NCBI GenBank assembly: GCA_003990745.1
Contig: RBNI01002575.1
Location: 1 to 18,090, forward strand
DNA length: 18,090 bases
Direction of reading: 5' to 3'
DNA from: Jimgerdemannia flammicorona
Taxonomy: Eukaryota > Mucoromycota > Endogonomycetes > Endogonales > Endogonaceae
Shown here piece by piece: positions 1-9,234 of this stretch. Within the stretch, counting starts at the first letter, position 1. Every line of letters starts with the position of its first letter. The translations under genes were made by a program, and so were the position numbers. The notes under the pieces were generated by a model, which did not search any database, was not told where the DNA came from, and saw nothing but the letters and a program-made list of their open reading frames with translations.

Positions 1-240
1 TTTTATAATTCTAAGAACTTTCACTTTATTATCAAACCATCTATATTATACTAATATCAATGAACCCCTCATCTAATCTCACAGAAAAGCTCCACCCCCC
101 ACTCACTATCTCTCCAAAATGTTATCTCTCCTCTGTTACCCCAATTCTCCTCTCACTCTTTTTATAAATTATCTATACTAGTTACTACTGATACTCTCTA
201 CTAATACCCCACCCCCTCTACCTTCTATTCAATATCTAAC

Positions 241-560
241 ATCAGCCACTCCTATCTAGCAACTCTTACTCCTAGTGTCAGCTATTGACCTTTCTTAAAT
301 ACATACAATCAATATCTGGTAAGTCCAACTTAAATAGTCAGCACCCATCTCAATATCAGCTACTCATCTTCCAATCCTCCCACCAGCCTCCTCCAGAGGT
401 CACCCCACCTCCCTCCTACCATCAGCCTTTGCAGGTCTCAGCTATTTCTCAATAGTACTCCAGAAGTCCCCCATCACCTCATACTCTCCTAGCCAATATT
501 TAGGTATCTGTACTACTTCTTCCTTCTAATTGATATTCAGATACTCCTCATACTCCTGAG
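241..560 (-). repeat. Diverged direct repeat, copy A
   Basis: This segment resembles 1190-1480 in the same orientation, for example AATCAATATCTGGTAAGTCC here against AATCAGTATCTAGTCAATCC there. The similarity includes an inner block near 487-510 that matches 1420-1447. On the minus strand one frame is open except for a few stops, mostly TAG, and reads like a charged protein (KYWLGEYEVMGDFW). No known domain was recognised. By eye the similarity is moderate, so the limits are approximate. Confidence 0.4.
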
Positions 561-1189
561 TATCTCTCTCTATCAAGTGACCCAACTGGTAGTTTAATAT
601 TATATTATACTATAGAGGTCCCCACTATATCACCCAGAACTTGAGGGGAATCCATTTTACCATTTGTTTACTCTATAACTAAATACTATTCTAATCTTAC
701 ACTTCTCTAATCTCCACTATCTGTCATTCCTCACACCATAGATCTCTCCCATGCTCTTAAAGAAATTATATACCATCTTTCAAGCAGAAGTTATCTACTA
801 GTGTTCTGCCTAATAGAAGACAGTCCCACCTCTACATCTGGGGTCTCTAGACCTCCTCTCCCTCATCACCTCACTATCAGAAATCAATACAGTGAGCCCC
901 AACAACCACCTCCTATCAGAATTCTCAAAAGTGCATCCTCTGACTCTCCTTCAAAGTCACTAGAGATAGTAGATCCCCAGTTATACTACAGGGGGAGAAC
1001 TGGGCCTCCCACACCCTCTATATAAGAGAAACTCACTCTCCTCCTCTCAACTCACTAGCTTGCATCAGTCACTATATCCCCCCTCACTTAGCCTATATAT
1101 CTTCTTAACTCAGCAGTACTGATGATCTCTCCACAGACCCTATCCCAGCCATCAACTCATCAAGACATCTCCCATCAACTCTTCTCATC

Positions 1190-1480
1190 TTATCAATCAC
1201 TCCTATAAACTACACTACTACTTTTCTTTAAAAACAAATAATCAGTATCTAGTCAATCCCACCTATATAGCCAAAATCCACTCAATAGTGATCCACTCAT
1301 TTCTAATCCCATTCATCAATCTTTCTCTCAAATCCTCCCATTAATCTCTCTCATCATCTCTCCTCCTTACAATACTCAATTTATCCCCAACTACTAACTA
1401 AAAGTCTCTGAATATCTTACACTCTCTTAGCCTATATTTTGATATCTATATAAATCTCCCTTTCTGCTCTACATTATAAC
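1190..1480 (-). repeat. Diverged direct repeat, copy B
   Basis: This is the counterpart of the segment at 241-560, about 0.93 kb away. The matching minus-strand frame reads KYRLRECKIFRDF where copy A reads KYWLGEYEVMGDF, and both continue into a similar hydrophobic stretch. The duplication may be an internal repeat of one element or two fragments of related elements. No function is assigned. Confidence 0.4.
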
Positions 1481-1740
1481 ACTCCTCACAATCAAATTGT
1501 CCACCTTTTACAAGATAGCCTAAATGAAAGTTGAGCATAATGTTCCTCCTCAGTAAGTACTATTATATTATCTAGAACTTAGGAGACAGCTACTACTATA
1601 TCTCAGCACTCTAGAACCAGACTCCATCTCAGTCTCACCCTTTATAAATACTTACTGTCTGCTAGCCACTAGGCTATACATTCTGTCCTAACTCTCTCTG
1701 GTACTCCACCCCATTACAAATATCAAAGTCAATTAGTAGA

Positions 1741-3083
1741 GTACTCTCTAATAATATATGATACCATCTCTATATTACTAGGATTGATGCAGAAAATCTG
1801 GGAGATGAGATTTTTACCAAGAGACTTCTCAGGAGATCTACTGTCTTTGGTTGGTCTTAGAGTTAGTGGGTATATATGATATGGGAGCTTTCAGTGAGGA
1901 GTAGTTAATGGAGTACACTACATTGATCTTTGCTGGCATAGTGCTGAGGGAGAGATACTGTGAGGGGAACCCAGCTGCCTCTCCTTAGTTCCACAGCTCT
2001 CTTCAGCCACCATGCTCTCAGATAATGAAATCTCTTCAGAAAGTCAACTAGCCAATACTCTCTCTATCTACTAGTATCAACAGAATATTCCATCTAATCT
2101 AACTCTATCTCTCAACTTAGATCCAATCCTTGGCTAGCTTCAATAGTCTCTTTACTACTTAGGCTAGAAAGTCTAAATAATATACCAAATACTACAGCTT
2201 CAGAAGCTAGTAGATATTTAGAATTGAAATGCAGTCTATCAAAGAGATATAATGACTACCTCAGCTCTATAGAGCCTCTCTCAAAATAACCACCCACTGT
2301 TTCTATCAAGTTCTAGATAGGACTGACCCATAGACTGAAAGAAAAATACTCAAGTACTATACAGTATCTTCAGCAGGGACAATTGTGCCAATGATATCTC
2401 CTTCTACAAGACTATTATTCAACACTATTATTTCATACTTGTATCAGTTGAGGTTCATTTCAGAGTAAGCCTTATATCTCTCTACTATCTCCTTAAGTAT
2501 TCTTATATCTGCAATTGATCCAGGACTAACCATCATATCATCTACAAAGACTCAAACCTTCCAGATAATACCAAATATCAAGAGTCCCACTATCTTATAA
2601 TAAATCTTATCCATCAATAGCTCCAAGGATAGAGCATATAAAATAGAGGACAGTGAGTCACTCTGGAGAACACCTATATCTAGAGAGAATATTACACTCT
2701 GATGACTATTGCATATGAGTGCTACTCTAATAGGCTGATTATTGATAATTATAACTGCTGAGAGACTCCAATCCTATCTAGTATCTTTACCAACCAGACT
2801 CTTCAGATATGATCATAGACTTTCTACTTATCCACAAAGACTAATCTCTGATTCAGTCCACAGGCTCAAGTCCCTTCAATGATGCTATGAATCCAAGCTA
2901 TACTATCTTAAATAAGTCAGCCCCTAATAAAACTCCATTGCTTATCACTCAATACTTGTTGGGTCACCTTCTACAGTCTTATAATAATTACCTTAATGAC
3001 TATCTTTCTATTCATATTCAGGAGTATGATCAGTTACCAGTTCTTTAAATTCCCCCTTCTGCTTTTATTCTTATACAACAATG
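1741..3083 (-). mobile_element. 5'-truncated LINE (non-LTR) reverse transcriptase fragment, degenerate
   Basis: Minus-strand translation, with stops and at least one frameshift, matches the order of a LINE ORF2 reverse transcriptase. It starts with an LLYK...NWxLIILLN block (about 3085-3020), where families usually have NWRPISLLN. A QWSFIRG block follows, then FVDK-KVYD (2812-2838, usually F.DFEKAYD) and GVLQSDSLSS (2651-2674, usually GVRQGDPLSP). The catalytic box is FVDDMMV (2528-2548, usually YADD), and YLSIFLSV comes after it. The C-terminal part, SLIDCISILNIY near 2240, resembles the SL.GR...LN segment downstream of LINE RT domains. The endonuclease and ORF1 would lie to the right and are absent, so the copy is 5'-truncated, as is common after target-primed insertion. 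The 3' end is uncertain: I found no poly(T) on the left to mark it. Confidence 0.75.
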
Positions 3084-3084
3084 T

Positions 3085-3790
3085 CAGCTCAACCTAGTTA
3101 CTAAGAAGGATTGCTAGCTACTACTCCTTATTAGCAATATCTTTATAACCTTAGAAGATGAAGTACAGTACTATAGTATCTTAGACTTATATTCAGGATT
3201 CTATCAAATTATCCTTACAGAAACAATAAGCAAGAAGTCAGCTTTCATCACTCTAGACAGAATTTATATCTACCTATGAATACTATTTAGAATATTTAAT
3301 ATATCAGTAAGCTTTCAGTAAATAATGAACAAAATCTTCTACAATAATATAGGAAGATGGATAATAGTTTATGTGAATAATGATATTATCTACAGCAAGA
3401 TACCAGAAGAATATCTATAGCATATTTAGCAGATAGAGAAGCTAAGAAAGTATGATCTTTTCATCAAGTAGAAGAAGTACAAGTTTGTAGAAATTGAGAT
3501 CTTCTATCTTAGTCATATCATCAACCATGATGGAACATATACAGACTCTCTCAAGATTCAAGTAGTAGTAGTATACCCAAGACCTAATACAGTTACTGAA
3601 GCCCAAGTCTTCATAGGGCTCATCTCTTACTACTGTAGATTTATTAAAGAATTTTCCAATATTGCAGGCCCAATCTATGAACTCAACAAGAAGAATGTTA
3701 AGTTTCAATGAACTAGTAGGCAACAAAAAGAATTTGATGAACTCAAGATCAGACTAACCCAAGCACCCATCCTTAAAAGATATAATTGAA
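3085..3790 (+). pseudogene. Reverse transcriptase domain of older Ty3/Gypsy element
   Basis: Frame 1 begins with CQLNLVTKKDC, matching the (D)YRxLNxxTxKDxYPLP block, and runs into LDLYSGFYQI, the palm motif with the first catalytic Asp. The second catalytic box reads VYVNNDIIYS where the family has Y(L/V/I)DD. Both Asp codons (GAT) have become AAT by G-to-A change, which would abolish polymerase activity. The thumb and connection (FIGLISYYCRFIKEFSNIA, matching F.G...YYR.FI..F) follow in frame. Stops interrupt the frame at several points. The N-terminal fingers are missing, replaced by the antisense LINE. Confidence 0.85.
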
Positions 3791-4190
3791 CTTAAGAATT
3801 TATCCTGCAGACAGATGTAAGCATATAAGGACTAGGTGTATTTCTGACCTAAAAGAAAGATAAAGTAGAGTATATTATTACATATCTCAGATGAGGAATC
3901 TGAGGAGCTGAAAAAGAGTATGAATTCTATAAGTTAAAATGTCCTACAGTCAACTAGGCTGTAGAGAAGTTCCACTACTATCTCATAAAAAGATACTTCA
4001 TCATTCAGACAGACCACTCAGCTCTCACCTAGCTACTGACCACTAGACAACATAAAGGAATCTATGTCAGATTGATTATAAAGCTGTAAGCTTATGATAT
4101 AACTATTGTGCACTACTCTGAAAGAACTAATGACAATATAGATACTCTCTCATAGATACCTCAAAGGACTCCCAACTAGTAAATCAATCA
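3791..4190 (+). pseudogene. RNase H domain of older Ty3/Gypsy element
   Basis: In the same frame as the RT, EFILQTDVSI carries the first catalytic Asp (codon 3814-3816). The family motif with the catalytic Glu, usually LECLAVV, reads KLKCPTVN, so Glu is now Lys, consistent with GAA to AAA. A third position, TDHSAL, keeps Asp. The domain ends with TNDNIDTLS, matching the usual N..AD.LSR. Premature stops (TAG, TAA, TGA) occur throughout. The protein would remove RNA from the RNA-DNA hybrid in a live element; this copy cannot. Confidence 0.8.
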
Positions 4191-4744
4191 TAAATAAGAA
4201 ACTCTACTATAGAATTATCACCTATCTGAGAGAGTGAAAAATACCTCAACATCTGGAAAAATGAATATAAATAATTATCAATAGAATATGAAAACAATTT
4301 AAAACTGAAGGAGAAATATTGAAAAAGAAAAACTACTAGTTATACCCTGATATAAGGAGGAGTAAGCAACGAAATCAGTATATGAACTTAGCCATCTAGG
4401 AGAAACAAATATATATGATAAATCAAAAAGAACAATGTGGTGACCAGAAATAGAGAAAGATATTAGATAATTTGTCAAAACTTGTAACAAATACCAGAAA
4501 CAGAAATAAGACCAATAAAGTCAAAACCCCAGATTAGTACCCATAGAACCAGTATCCTTTATATATATTGCTATAGATATAATTGGCTCTCTACTCTTGA
4601 CTTTGACTGGCAACTGATACATTATCATTATCTAGACCTTTTCACAAAATAGAGAGGCAGAACCTCTCAAAGAAGTCAATTGCTGATTTCTTCTACAAAG
4701 AAATCATCTACTGATTCAAGACCCTATTACAATTAACTATAGAT

Positions 4745-4764
4745 AGAGAAATAGAATTTGTTGA

Positions 4765-4766
<2 letters not shown>
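4745..4766 (+). repeat. Target-site duplication, left copy, of poly(A) insertion
   Basis: The 22 bases starting AGAGAAATAGAATTTGT recur after the poly(A) tract at 4911-4932 with two mismatches (20 of 22 identical). The limits are uncertain by a base or so, because A residues at the junction could belong to either part. Confidence 0.85.
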
Positions 4767-4821
<55 letters not shown>

Positions 4822-4842
4822 AAAAAAAAAAAAACAAAAAAA

Positions 4843-4910
<68 letters not shown>
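4767..4910 (+). mobile_element. Poly(A) tract inserted by target-primed reverse transcription (tail-only insertion)
   Basis: About 144 bases consist of A alone except for single C at 4821, 4835 and 4843. The tract sits between two 22-bp direct repeats inside an integrase gene. A long target duplication next to poly(A) is the usual mark of LINE-type target-primed reverse transcription. Nothing but the tail is present, so the insert is an extreme 5' truncation of a LINE, SINE or retrocopied mRNA. An assembly collapse of a longer insert, or length error in the homopolymer, cannot be excluded. The minus strand reads as a long poly-Phe open frame, which is not a gene. Confidence 0.8.
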
Positions 4911-4917
<7 letters not shown>

Positions 4918-4932
4918 TAGAATTTGTGAACT
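4911..4932 (+). repeat. Target-site duplication, right copy, of poly(A) insertion
   Basis: This is the second copy of the 22-bp duplication at 4745-4766. The integrase reading frame continues from here into the segment carrying the catalytic Glu. Confidence 0.85.
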
Positions 4933-5470
4933 AGTTCTTTGAGGTTCTCTATAAGAAGTATAAGATCTAGCACATTCAGACTACAGTCTATCACTCTCAG
5001 AGAAATAGATAAGCAGAAAGGACCAATAAGACTCTCAAGAATATCATCACCAAGATCTATAATAATTATAAAAACTGGAATCACTATCTGCCAATAGCAT
5101 TATCTGCTCTCTGAGATATCTAATCACAAAGTACCCATTTTACTTCTCAAGAAATGCTGTTTGGAGAAAAAAGTTCTCAAGAATCCTTATTATCTAATAG
5201 AGATACTATATGATAATGTATGGATATAAAGAAATGGAGACTATATCAAATTAGGAAGAAGGCTGAGGATTACATAACCAAGGTACAGATATTACAACAG
5301 AATAATACAGAAAAGATTCACAAGCCTCTGGAGATTATAAAGATAAGAGACAAAGTTCTAGTATATTAGAATATAGTAGAAGCTTTATGATCATGAAAGC
5401 TGGGGCCTAAGTAGGAAGGACCTTACTTGGTACAAGATATAAAAGAAACTACCTTTGGCTATAAATACTC

Positions 5471-5906
5471 TCAGACACAATTATTCCTACTACTATTCAC
5501 TGAAATGATTTTAGAAGTATTATGACTAATTAATAAAGGACTGCTACAGCCCTCAAGATCACCAGTACTATACAATAAGTCATATAAAGACAATAGTATA
5601 CTACTAAATTATAATTATAGAGATCTTTTAATAGTATCTAGAGTATAGTCCAGATATGTTTGTTATAAATCTCACATTTCAAGACCTACCAAAATAAACT
5701 AAGTTTTAAGAATACTTCAATATGAGATAGCTACTAAACTTATAACCAGAGATGGAAAAAGAAATTGAATCAGAGAATATTAACTCTCTCATACTCAGAT
5801 TATAATTGCCAAATAAGTTAATAAGTTATTTAAAGATAATGAGCCAGCTCTAGCTCATCTTTAATAAATAGTCTCAGAAGACTTTAAATATATCACGAGA
5901 TACTAT
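5471..5906 (+). other. 3' internal tail of older element up to the nested insertion
   Basis: This stretch follows the integrase C-terminus and is AT-rich with stops in every frame. I could not confirm a chromodomain. It ends at 5906, where the younger element begins, and should be contiguous with 16092 onward once that element is removed. Confidence 0.5.
5903..5906. repeat. Target-site duplication (left) of younger Ty3/Gypsy element
   Basis: CTAT directly precedes the LTR start TGTAA, and the same CTAT follows the other LTR at 16092-16095. If the last LTR base is counted with the flank the duplication is ACTAT, 5 bp; both sizes are usual for Ty3/Gypsy. Confidence 0.8.
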
Positions 5907-6971
5907 TGTAATATACCCAGCTCAATAGAGGCAAATTACAAGGTTGGGAGTTGATATAGTTTGGCTTGAGCCCCCAGTTACTTTGTCAAAAAGCAACAAA
6001 ATATTCTAAGATTCCTGAGGTCCTTGGTGTTTAGTGGTATAATAGTCAAGATCTGGATACTGTGAGCGATTTCCTTATTGGGACAGTTCTCTGGGTGTAG
6101 CGGCAATTTGAGTATAAATTGGGTTTCCTTCTTGGGTGGTGGTCAATTTGTGCATAGTGCAAACAGGTTCCTTATTCGGGTCGACTGGGAATTCATGTAT
6201 AGTGCAACGAATTCCTTATTCAGGTCAACTGGAAATGCCATGATTTTGTGTAGTGTGACGATCTCTGAGTGTGACAGTCTAGCAATTTAATGGTTCTCCT
6301 TCTTGGGTGGTGGGCGATCTTTGTGTAGCGCAGCAGGTTCCTTATTCAGGTCAACTGGGAATTATACTGGTGGCAGATGACTTGATAACTCAGGCTCACT
6401 GGGAACAATGGATAACTCGATGGATAACTCGGATATTGCGAATCAGGCTCTTCTGGGAATAATACTCAGGTGGCATGGATTCTTCTGAATCAGCAGCTTC
6501 AACTGGGAATATGAATAACTTGAAAACACAAATGATGTGAATTCTTCCTGAATTAGTGGCTCTCTGGGAAATAACTCAGATTCTTGGCAAGTTGCTTCAA
6601 AGACTGGCTTTGTTTGCATGGAGTTACATCCTTAAACTGGCTCTACTGCAAAGTTGCATCAAGAGACTGACTTGTGGTAAGAATAGGCTGGCTTCTGGGA
6701 ATGCAGTGAATAACTCAAAAGGTGGTGAAGTTCTTCCTTGAACTTTGGTGGCAAATCTTCAGGCTTATCTGGCAAGTGAACCAAAAATGTAACAAACTCT
6801 TCTTTATATTGGAAAGTAGAAAAGGGACCAATGCTCAATCTTTAGAGGCTTCTTTGGTGTTTGTATTTCAGACTGAGGTTTATTCACTCTTGTCTCTGTG
6901 GTAATTTATACAAGTTGGTTGCTATCCAGTTACTATGTGGCTAACTATAGATTTGCTATCTATGGTAAGTT

Positions 6972-7009
6972 GTGCAGGTCCAGCACAGGTGTACAGGTCC
7001 TGCACAGAT
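6972..7009. repeat. 19-bp minisatellite in 3' LTR, two units
   Basis: Two units of the type GTACAGGTCCTGCACAGAT stand in tandem. The partner LTR has three units at 15807-15863. Confidence 0.8.
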
Positions 7010-7082
7010 ATACCTTATCTCATAGTCTAGCTATTTATACAGTTTCTGCAGCAATGGTTGCTGGTTACTATGCTGGGTGTTC

Positions 7083-7118
7083 ATGTCATCTGGCTAATTG
7101 TTCACATCATCTGGCTAA
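7083..7118. repeat. 21-bp minisatellite in 3' LTR, one full and one partial unit
   Basis: One full unit (ATGTCATCTGGCTAATTG followed by TTC) is followed by a partial unit. The other LTR carries five full units and a partial one at 15937-16056. Confidence 0.85.
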
Positions 7119-7153
7119 GGTATAATTCAGATGGTATATCCTGGTTTATCACA

Positions 7154-7166
7154 TCAGCCCCCACTA
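7154..7166 (-). promoter_or_regulatory. Candidate polypurine tract next to 3' LTR
   Basis: Immediately before the 3' LTR in element orientation the minus strand reads AGTGGGGGCTGA, a G-rich purine stretch in the place where plus-strand synthesis is primed. It is short and interrupted by pyrimidines, so the call rests mainly on position. Confidence 0.5.
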
Positions 7167-7700
7167 AAGGATGGTCTGTCCCCAGACTATCTTTTAGTCA
7201 TCATTCCAGTGTGGGTAAGCATCTTCTGCATCAATGCCTGTTCCATCATCTTCATCATCTGTACCATGGTCACTCCATTCCAAGGGTTCCTCTTCTTCTT
7301 CTGGGAGTAAGATCTCAATAGTATTGACAATGCTCAGGTAGGTGGCTAGGTTCATTCCTTGTGTATCATATCAGGAGAATTGTGCTTGCATCAGAGCTGC
7401 AGGGTTTCACTTATAGAGGGTGTAGAGTCTGTCGGCAGTGGTAACATCTCTTCTTAATAGTCCTGTAGTATTTCTGATATATATTTGTTCTGGAATTGGA
7501 AGGTTCTGCATTGTTCTCCAATTGCATAGTGGGCCTGAAGTTGATGGACCTGTAGCAATCATCTGGTCAGGACAAGATTCTCTTGATGAATCTGGATCTT
7601 CTGGAGAGTGTTCCCATTGACTTCTCGGAATTGGGGTAGGGGGACTGGCAGTAATTGAAATGAGCTGAGGATAAGAGTCTGAAGGTGGTTGTCAACTCTC
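7167..7700 (-). other. Pol C-terminal extension and 3' internal region of nested element
   Basis: The integrase frame continues past its GPY-type module through a Pro/Ser-rich stretch to a TAG near 7430. The rest of the region up to the polypurine tract has no motif I recognise. Small open stretches on the plus strand here are antisense shadows. No chromodomain was seen. Confidence 0.5.
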
Positions 7701-8769
7701 TGATTCATGATGTGGGGAAAGGTATATCTTGAGGCAGTTGATGTGTACTGGTGTTCTGAGGGTTTGTCCATCCATGCTTCTTAAATAGATGCTGGTTCCT
7801 CTGATATTGTGTACAAGATAAGGTCCTTCCCATTTGGGTTCCAGTTTGGCGGCAAAATTTATTTCAATCATTCTTCTCTAAACTAGTACTTGATCTCCAA
7901 TCTTAATCTCCTGATCCTTCTGTTTTTGGTTATAGTACTTCTTTTGTCTTTCTTAGGCTTTAATAATCTGTCCTTGGGCATGATTACATAACTGTTCTGC
8001 CTTCTTGAGGAGATCTCCAAGATTCTCATGGTCAGCAGTTCCGGTTCTCTTGGCAAACATCATTTCGAATGACTTTTGTTTGGTGGAAGCAGCAGGGGTG
8101 TTCTGAATTTCCCATAAGATCTCAGGTAAGCAGAGGTCCCAATTAGTAGGATTGACTTGGGTAAGTCCTTTCTTGATGGTCTGATTCATTCTCTCTGTCA
8201 TGCCATTGATCTGGGGGTGGTATTATGTGGTACTTTTGAGGTGGATCTTGTGAATTCAGGCATAACTTATGATTATATTGTTGATGAATTCTGTGCCTTG
8301 GTCAGAGATGAGTTCTTCTGGGGGTCTATATCTGAGTGTGAGTCCATGGAGGAGGCCTACAACAGTTAAGGCATCTGCGATTTCCATTGGGAAAGCCTCA
8401 GGCCACTTGGTCAGGTGTTCCACAAATATAAGGATGTATTTGTTTCTTCTTGGTGTAACTGGTAAAGGTCCAATTACATCTACTCCCTATCTCTGAAAGA
8501 TATGAGTGGGTTGGGGAATCAGTTACAAAGAGGCTTGATAGTTCTTCTTTCCTTGGTACTTCTGGCAAGTGTCATATTTCTGGATGATGTCTCGGACTTG
8601 AGTTCTGAGGTAAGGATAATGTTGATACAGTTTTCAAATCTTGTCTTCTGTGCTTGTCTGTCCTTGATGGGGTTTCTGATGTTCTTTTCAGATGAGATCT
8701 TCTTGTGTCTTGATGGTCTGAGGAGCTTCCTTTAGAGTGTAGTTCCTTGGAACACCCTTCTTCTGGTTC
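7701..8769 (-). pseudogene. Integrase of nested Ty3/Gypsy element
   Basis: One minus-strand frame carries the whole domain with a handful of stops. The zinc-binding part shows HQKPH and then YDTCQKY, so the first Cys of CxxC is Tyr (TGT to TAT). The catalytic residues are Asp in GVDVIGPLP (8478-8480), Asp in LISDQGTEF (8301-8303) and Glu in GMTERMNQ (8193-8195). The spacing is D-X58-D-X35-E, exactly that expected for Ty3/Gypsy and retroviral integrases, so there are no net indels across the core. The C-terminal KLEPKWEGPYLVHNI is the GPY/F-type module. The protein would insert element DNA into the chromosome. Stops (for example TAG for Gln near 7955) inactivate this copy. Confidence 0.93.
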
Positions 8770-9234
8770 ACTGGGGCTGGTGGGAAAGTATATCAACATT
8801 GTTGTGAGCTTTCCCCACTTTGTGGATGATGGTGATTTTGTAATCCTGAAGGATGAGGATCAAATGGGCTAGGATTCTGGTGGGTTCCTTGCAGTTAAAT
8901 AACTATTTGAGGGCCACATGGTCTATGATCAGGGTGAACCTTTTTCCAATGAGGTAATGCTTGAACAGGGTGACTGCCCATATGACTGCAAGGCATTCCA
9001 GTTTAGTGCTACCATAGTTCATCTGCTGCTGATTGGTAGCTCTGCTTGCATAAGCTATCATATGGTGCTATTGATCAGGTCCTTCTTGGGTTAGAACTGC
9101 TCCAAGACCATCTTTAGAAGTATCTGTATATAAGATAAATGGCTTCTGTAGATTGGGGCGCACAAGGATTGGTGCTGTAGTCATGTGATTTTTGAGTTCC
9201 TTGAAGGCTTTTCCTTGTGATTCTGTCTATTTGA
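8770..9234 (-). pseudogene. RNase H of nested Ty3/Gypsy element
   Basis: The four acidic positions are all visible: FILYTDTSKDGLGAVL (Asp), TKLECLAVIWAV (Glu), FTLIIDHVAL (Asp) and HNNVDILS (Asp). Spacing and order match a Ty3/Gypsy RNase H that follows RT directly. Two TAG codons stand where Gln and Trp would be expected. The frame is the one reached after the frameshift near 9412, and another frame change near 8770 separates it from integrase. Confidence 0.92.

Larger units (their letters stand above)
1..1740. other. CT-rich region without a recognised gene
   Basis: The plus strand is rich in CT and CTCTC runs, and stops interrupt every frame. A 74-codon open stretch at 801-1025 (+) is rich in Ser, Pro and Thr and has no motif I recognise; it could be chance or a relic of a retroelement Gag. 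Minus-strand translation is partly protein-like, broken mostly by TAG where CAG would be expected. It could hold the 3' part of the LINE to its right or another decayed element. No host gene, tRNA or rRNA was seen. Confidence 0.4.
4350..5470 (+). pseudogene. Integrase of older Ty3/Gypsy element, interrupted by a poly(A) insertion
   Basis: The zinc-binding N-terminus has YELSHLGETNIYD followed by TCNKYQK, where the second Cys of the usual CxxC is Tyr (TGT to TAT). The core follows: first Asp in AIDIIG (codon 4576-4578), second Asp in TIDREIEF (4742-4744), Glu in AERTNKTL (5016-5018). A one-base frameshift lies near 4675. Between the second Asp and the Glu sits an insertion of 166 bp (poly(A) plus one duplicated target copy). 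Subtracting it leaves 108 bp, that is 36 codons, the exact D-X35-E spacing of this family. The C-terminal GPY-type module is visible as KLGPK-EGPYLVQDI near 5400-5450. Confidence 0.85.
3081..5906 (+). mobile_element. Older Ty3/Gypsy LTR retrotransposon, internal part (pol), heavily mutated
   Basis: One plus-strand frame carries RT, RNase H and the start of integrase with many stops but few indels. From 3085 to about 4180 I needed no frameshift. Stops are TAG, TAA or TGA at sites where the family has Gln, Trp or Arg, as expected from C-to-T and G-to-A change. The left end is cut by the antisense LINE near 3081. The right end is cut at 5906 by the younger element, and the remainder resumes at 16092. 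Gag, protease and the 5' LTR were not identified; they are probably outside the window or beyond recognition at its left edge. Confidence 0.85.
5907..7153 (-). repeat. 3' LTR of nested element (1,247 bp)
   Basis: This region aligns over its whole length with 14732-16091. The ends are TGTAAT...ATCACA; the partner LTR has TGTAACA...TGTCACA, giving an inverted terminal motif TGTRACA. In the first 178 aligned bases (5907-6084 against 14732-14909) I count 15 mismatches, all transitions and no gaps. Within the LTR, the TATA-type signal is at 6905-6910 and AATAAA at 6879-6884, both read on the minus strand. The copy has one full 21-bp and two 19-bp minisatellite units, fewer than its partner. Confidence 0.95.

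Noticed and set aside
801..1025. Plus-strand open frame of 74 codons rich in Ser, Pro and Thr
   Set aside because: No domain, no context and CT-rich composition that lacks stops by chance; not called as a gene.
4737..5084. Minus-strand open frame of 115 codons, mostly Phe
   Set aside because: It is the reverse of the poly(A) tract plus antisense integrase; low-complexity shadow.
5540..5800. Chromodomain at the C-terminus of the older element
   Set aside because: Only a loose resemblance in one frame, with no clear aromatic-cage motif.
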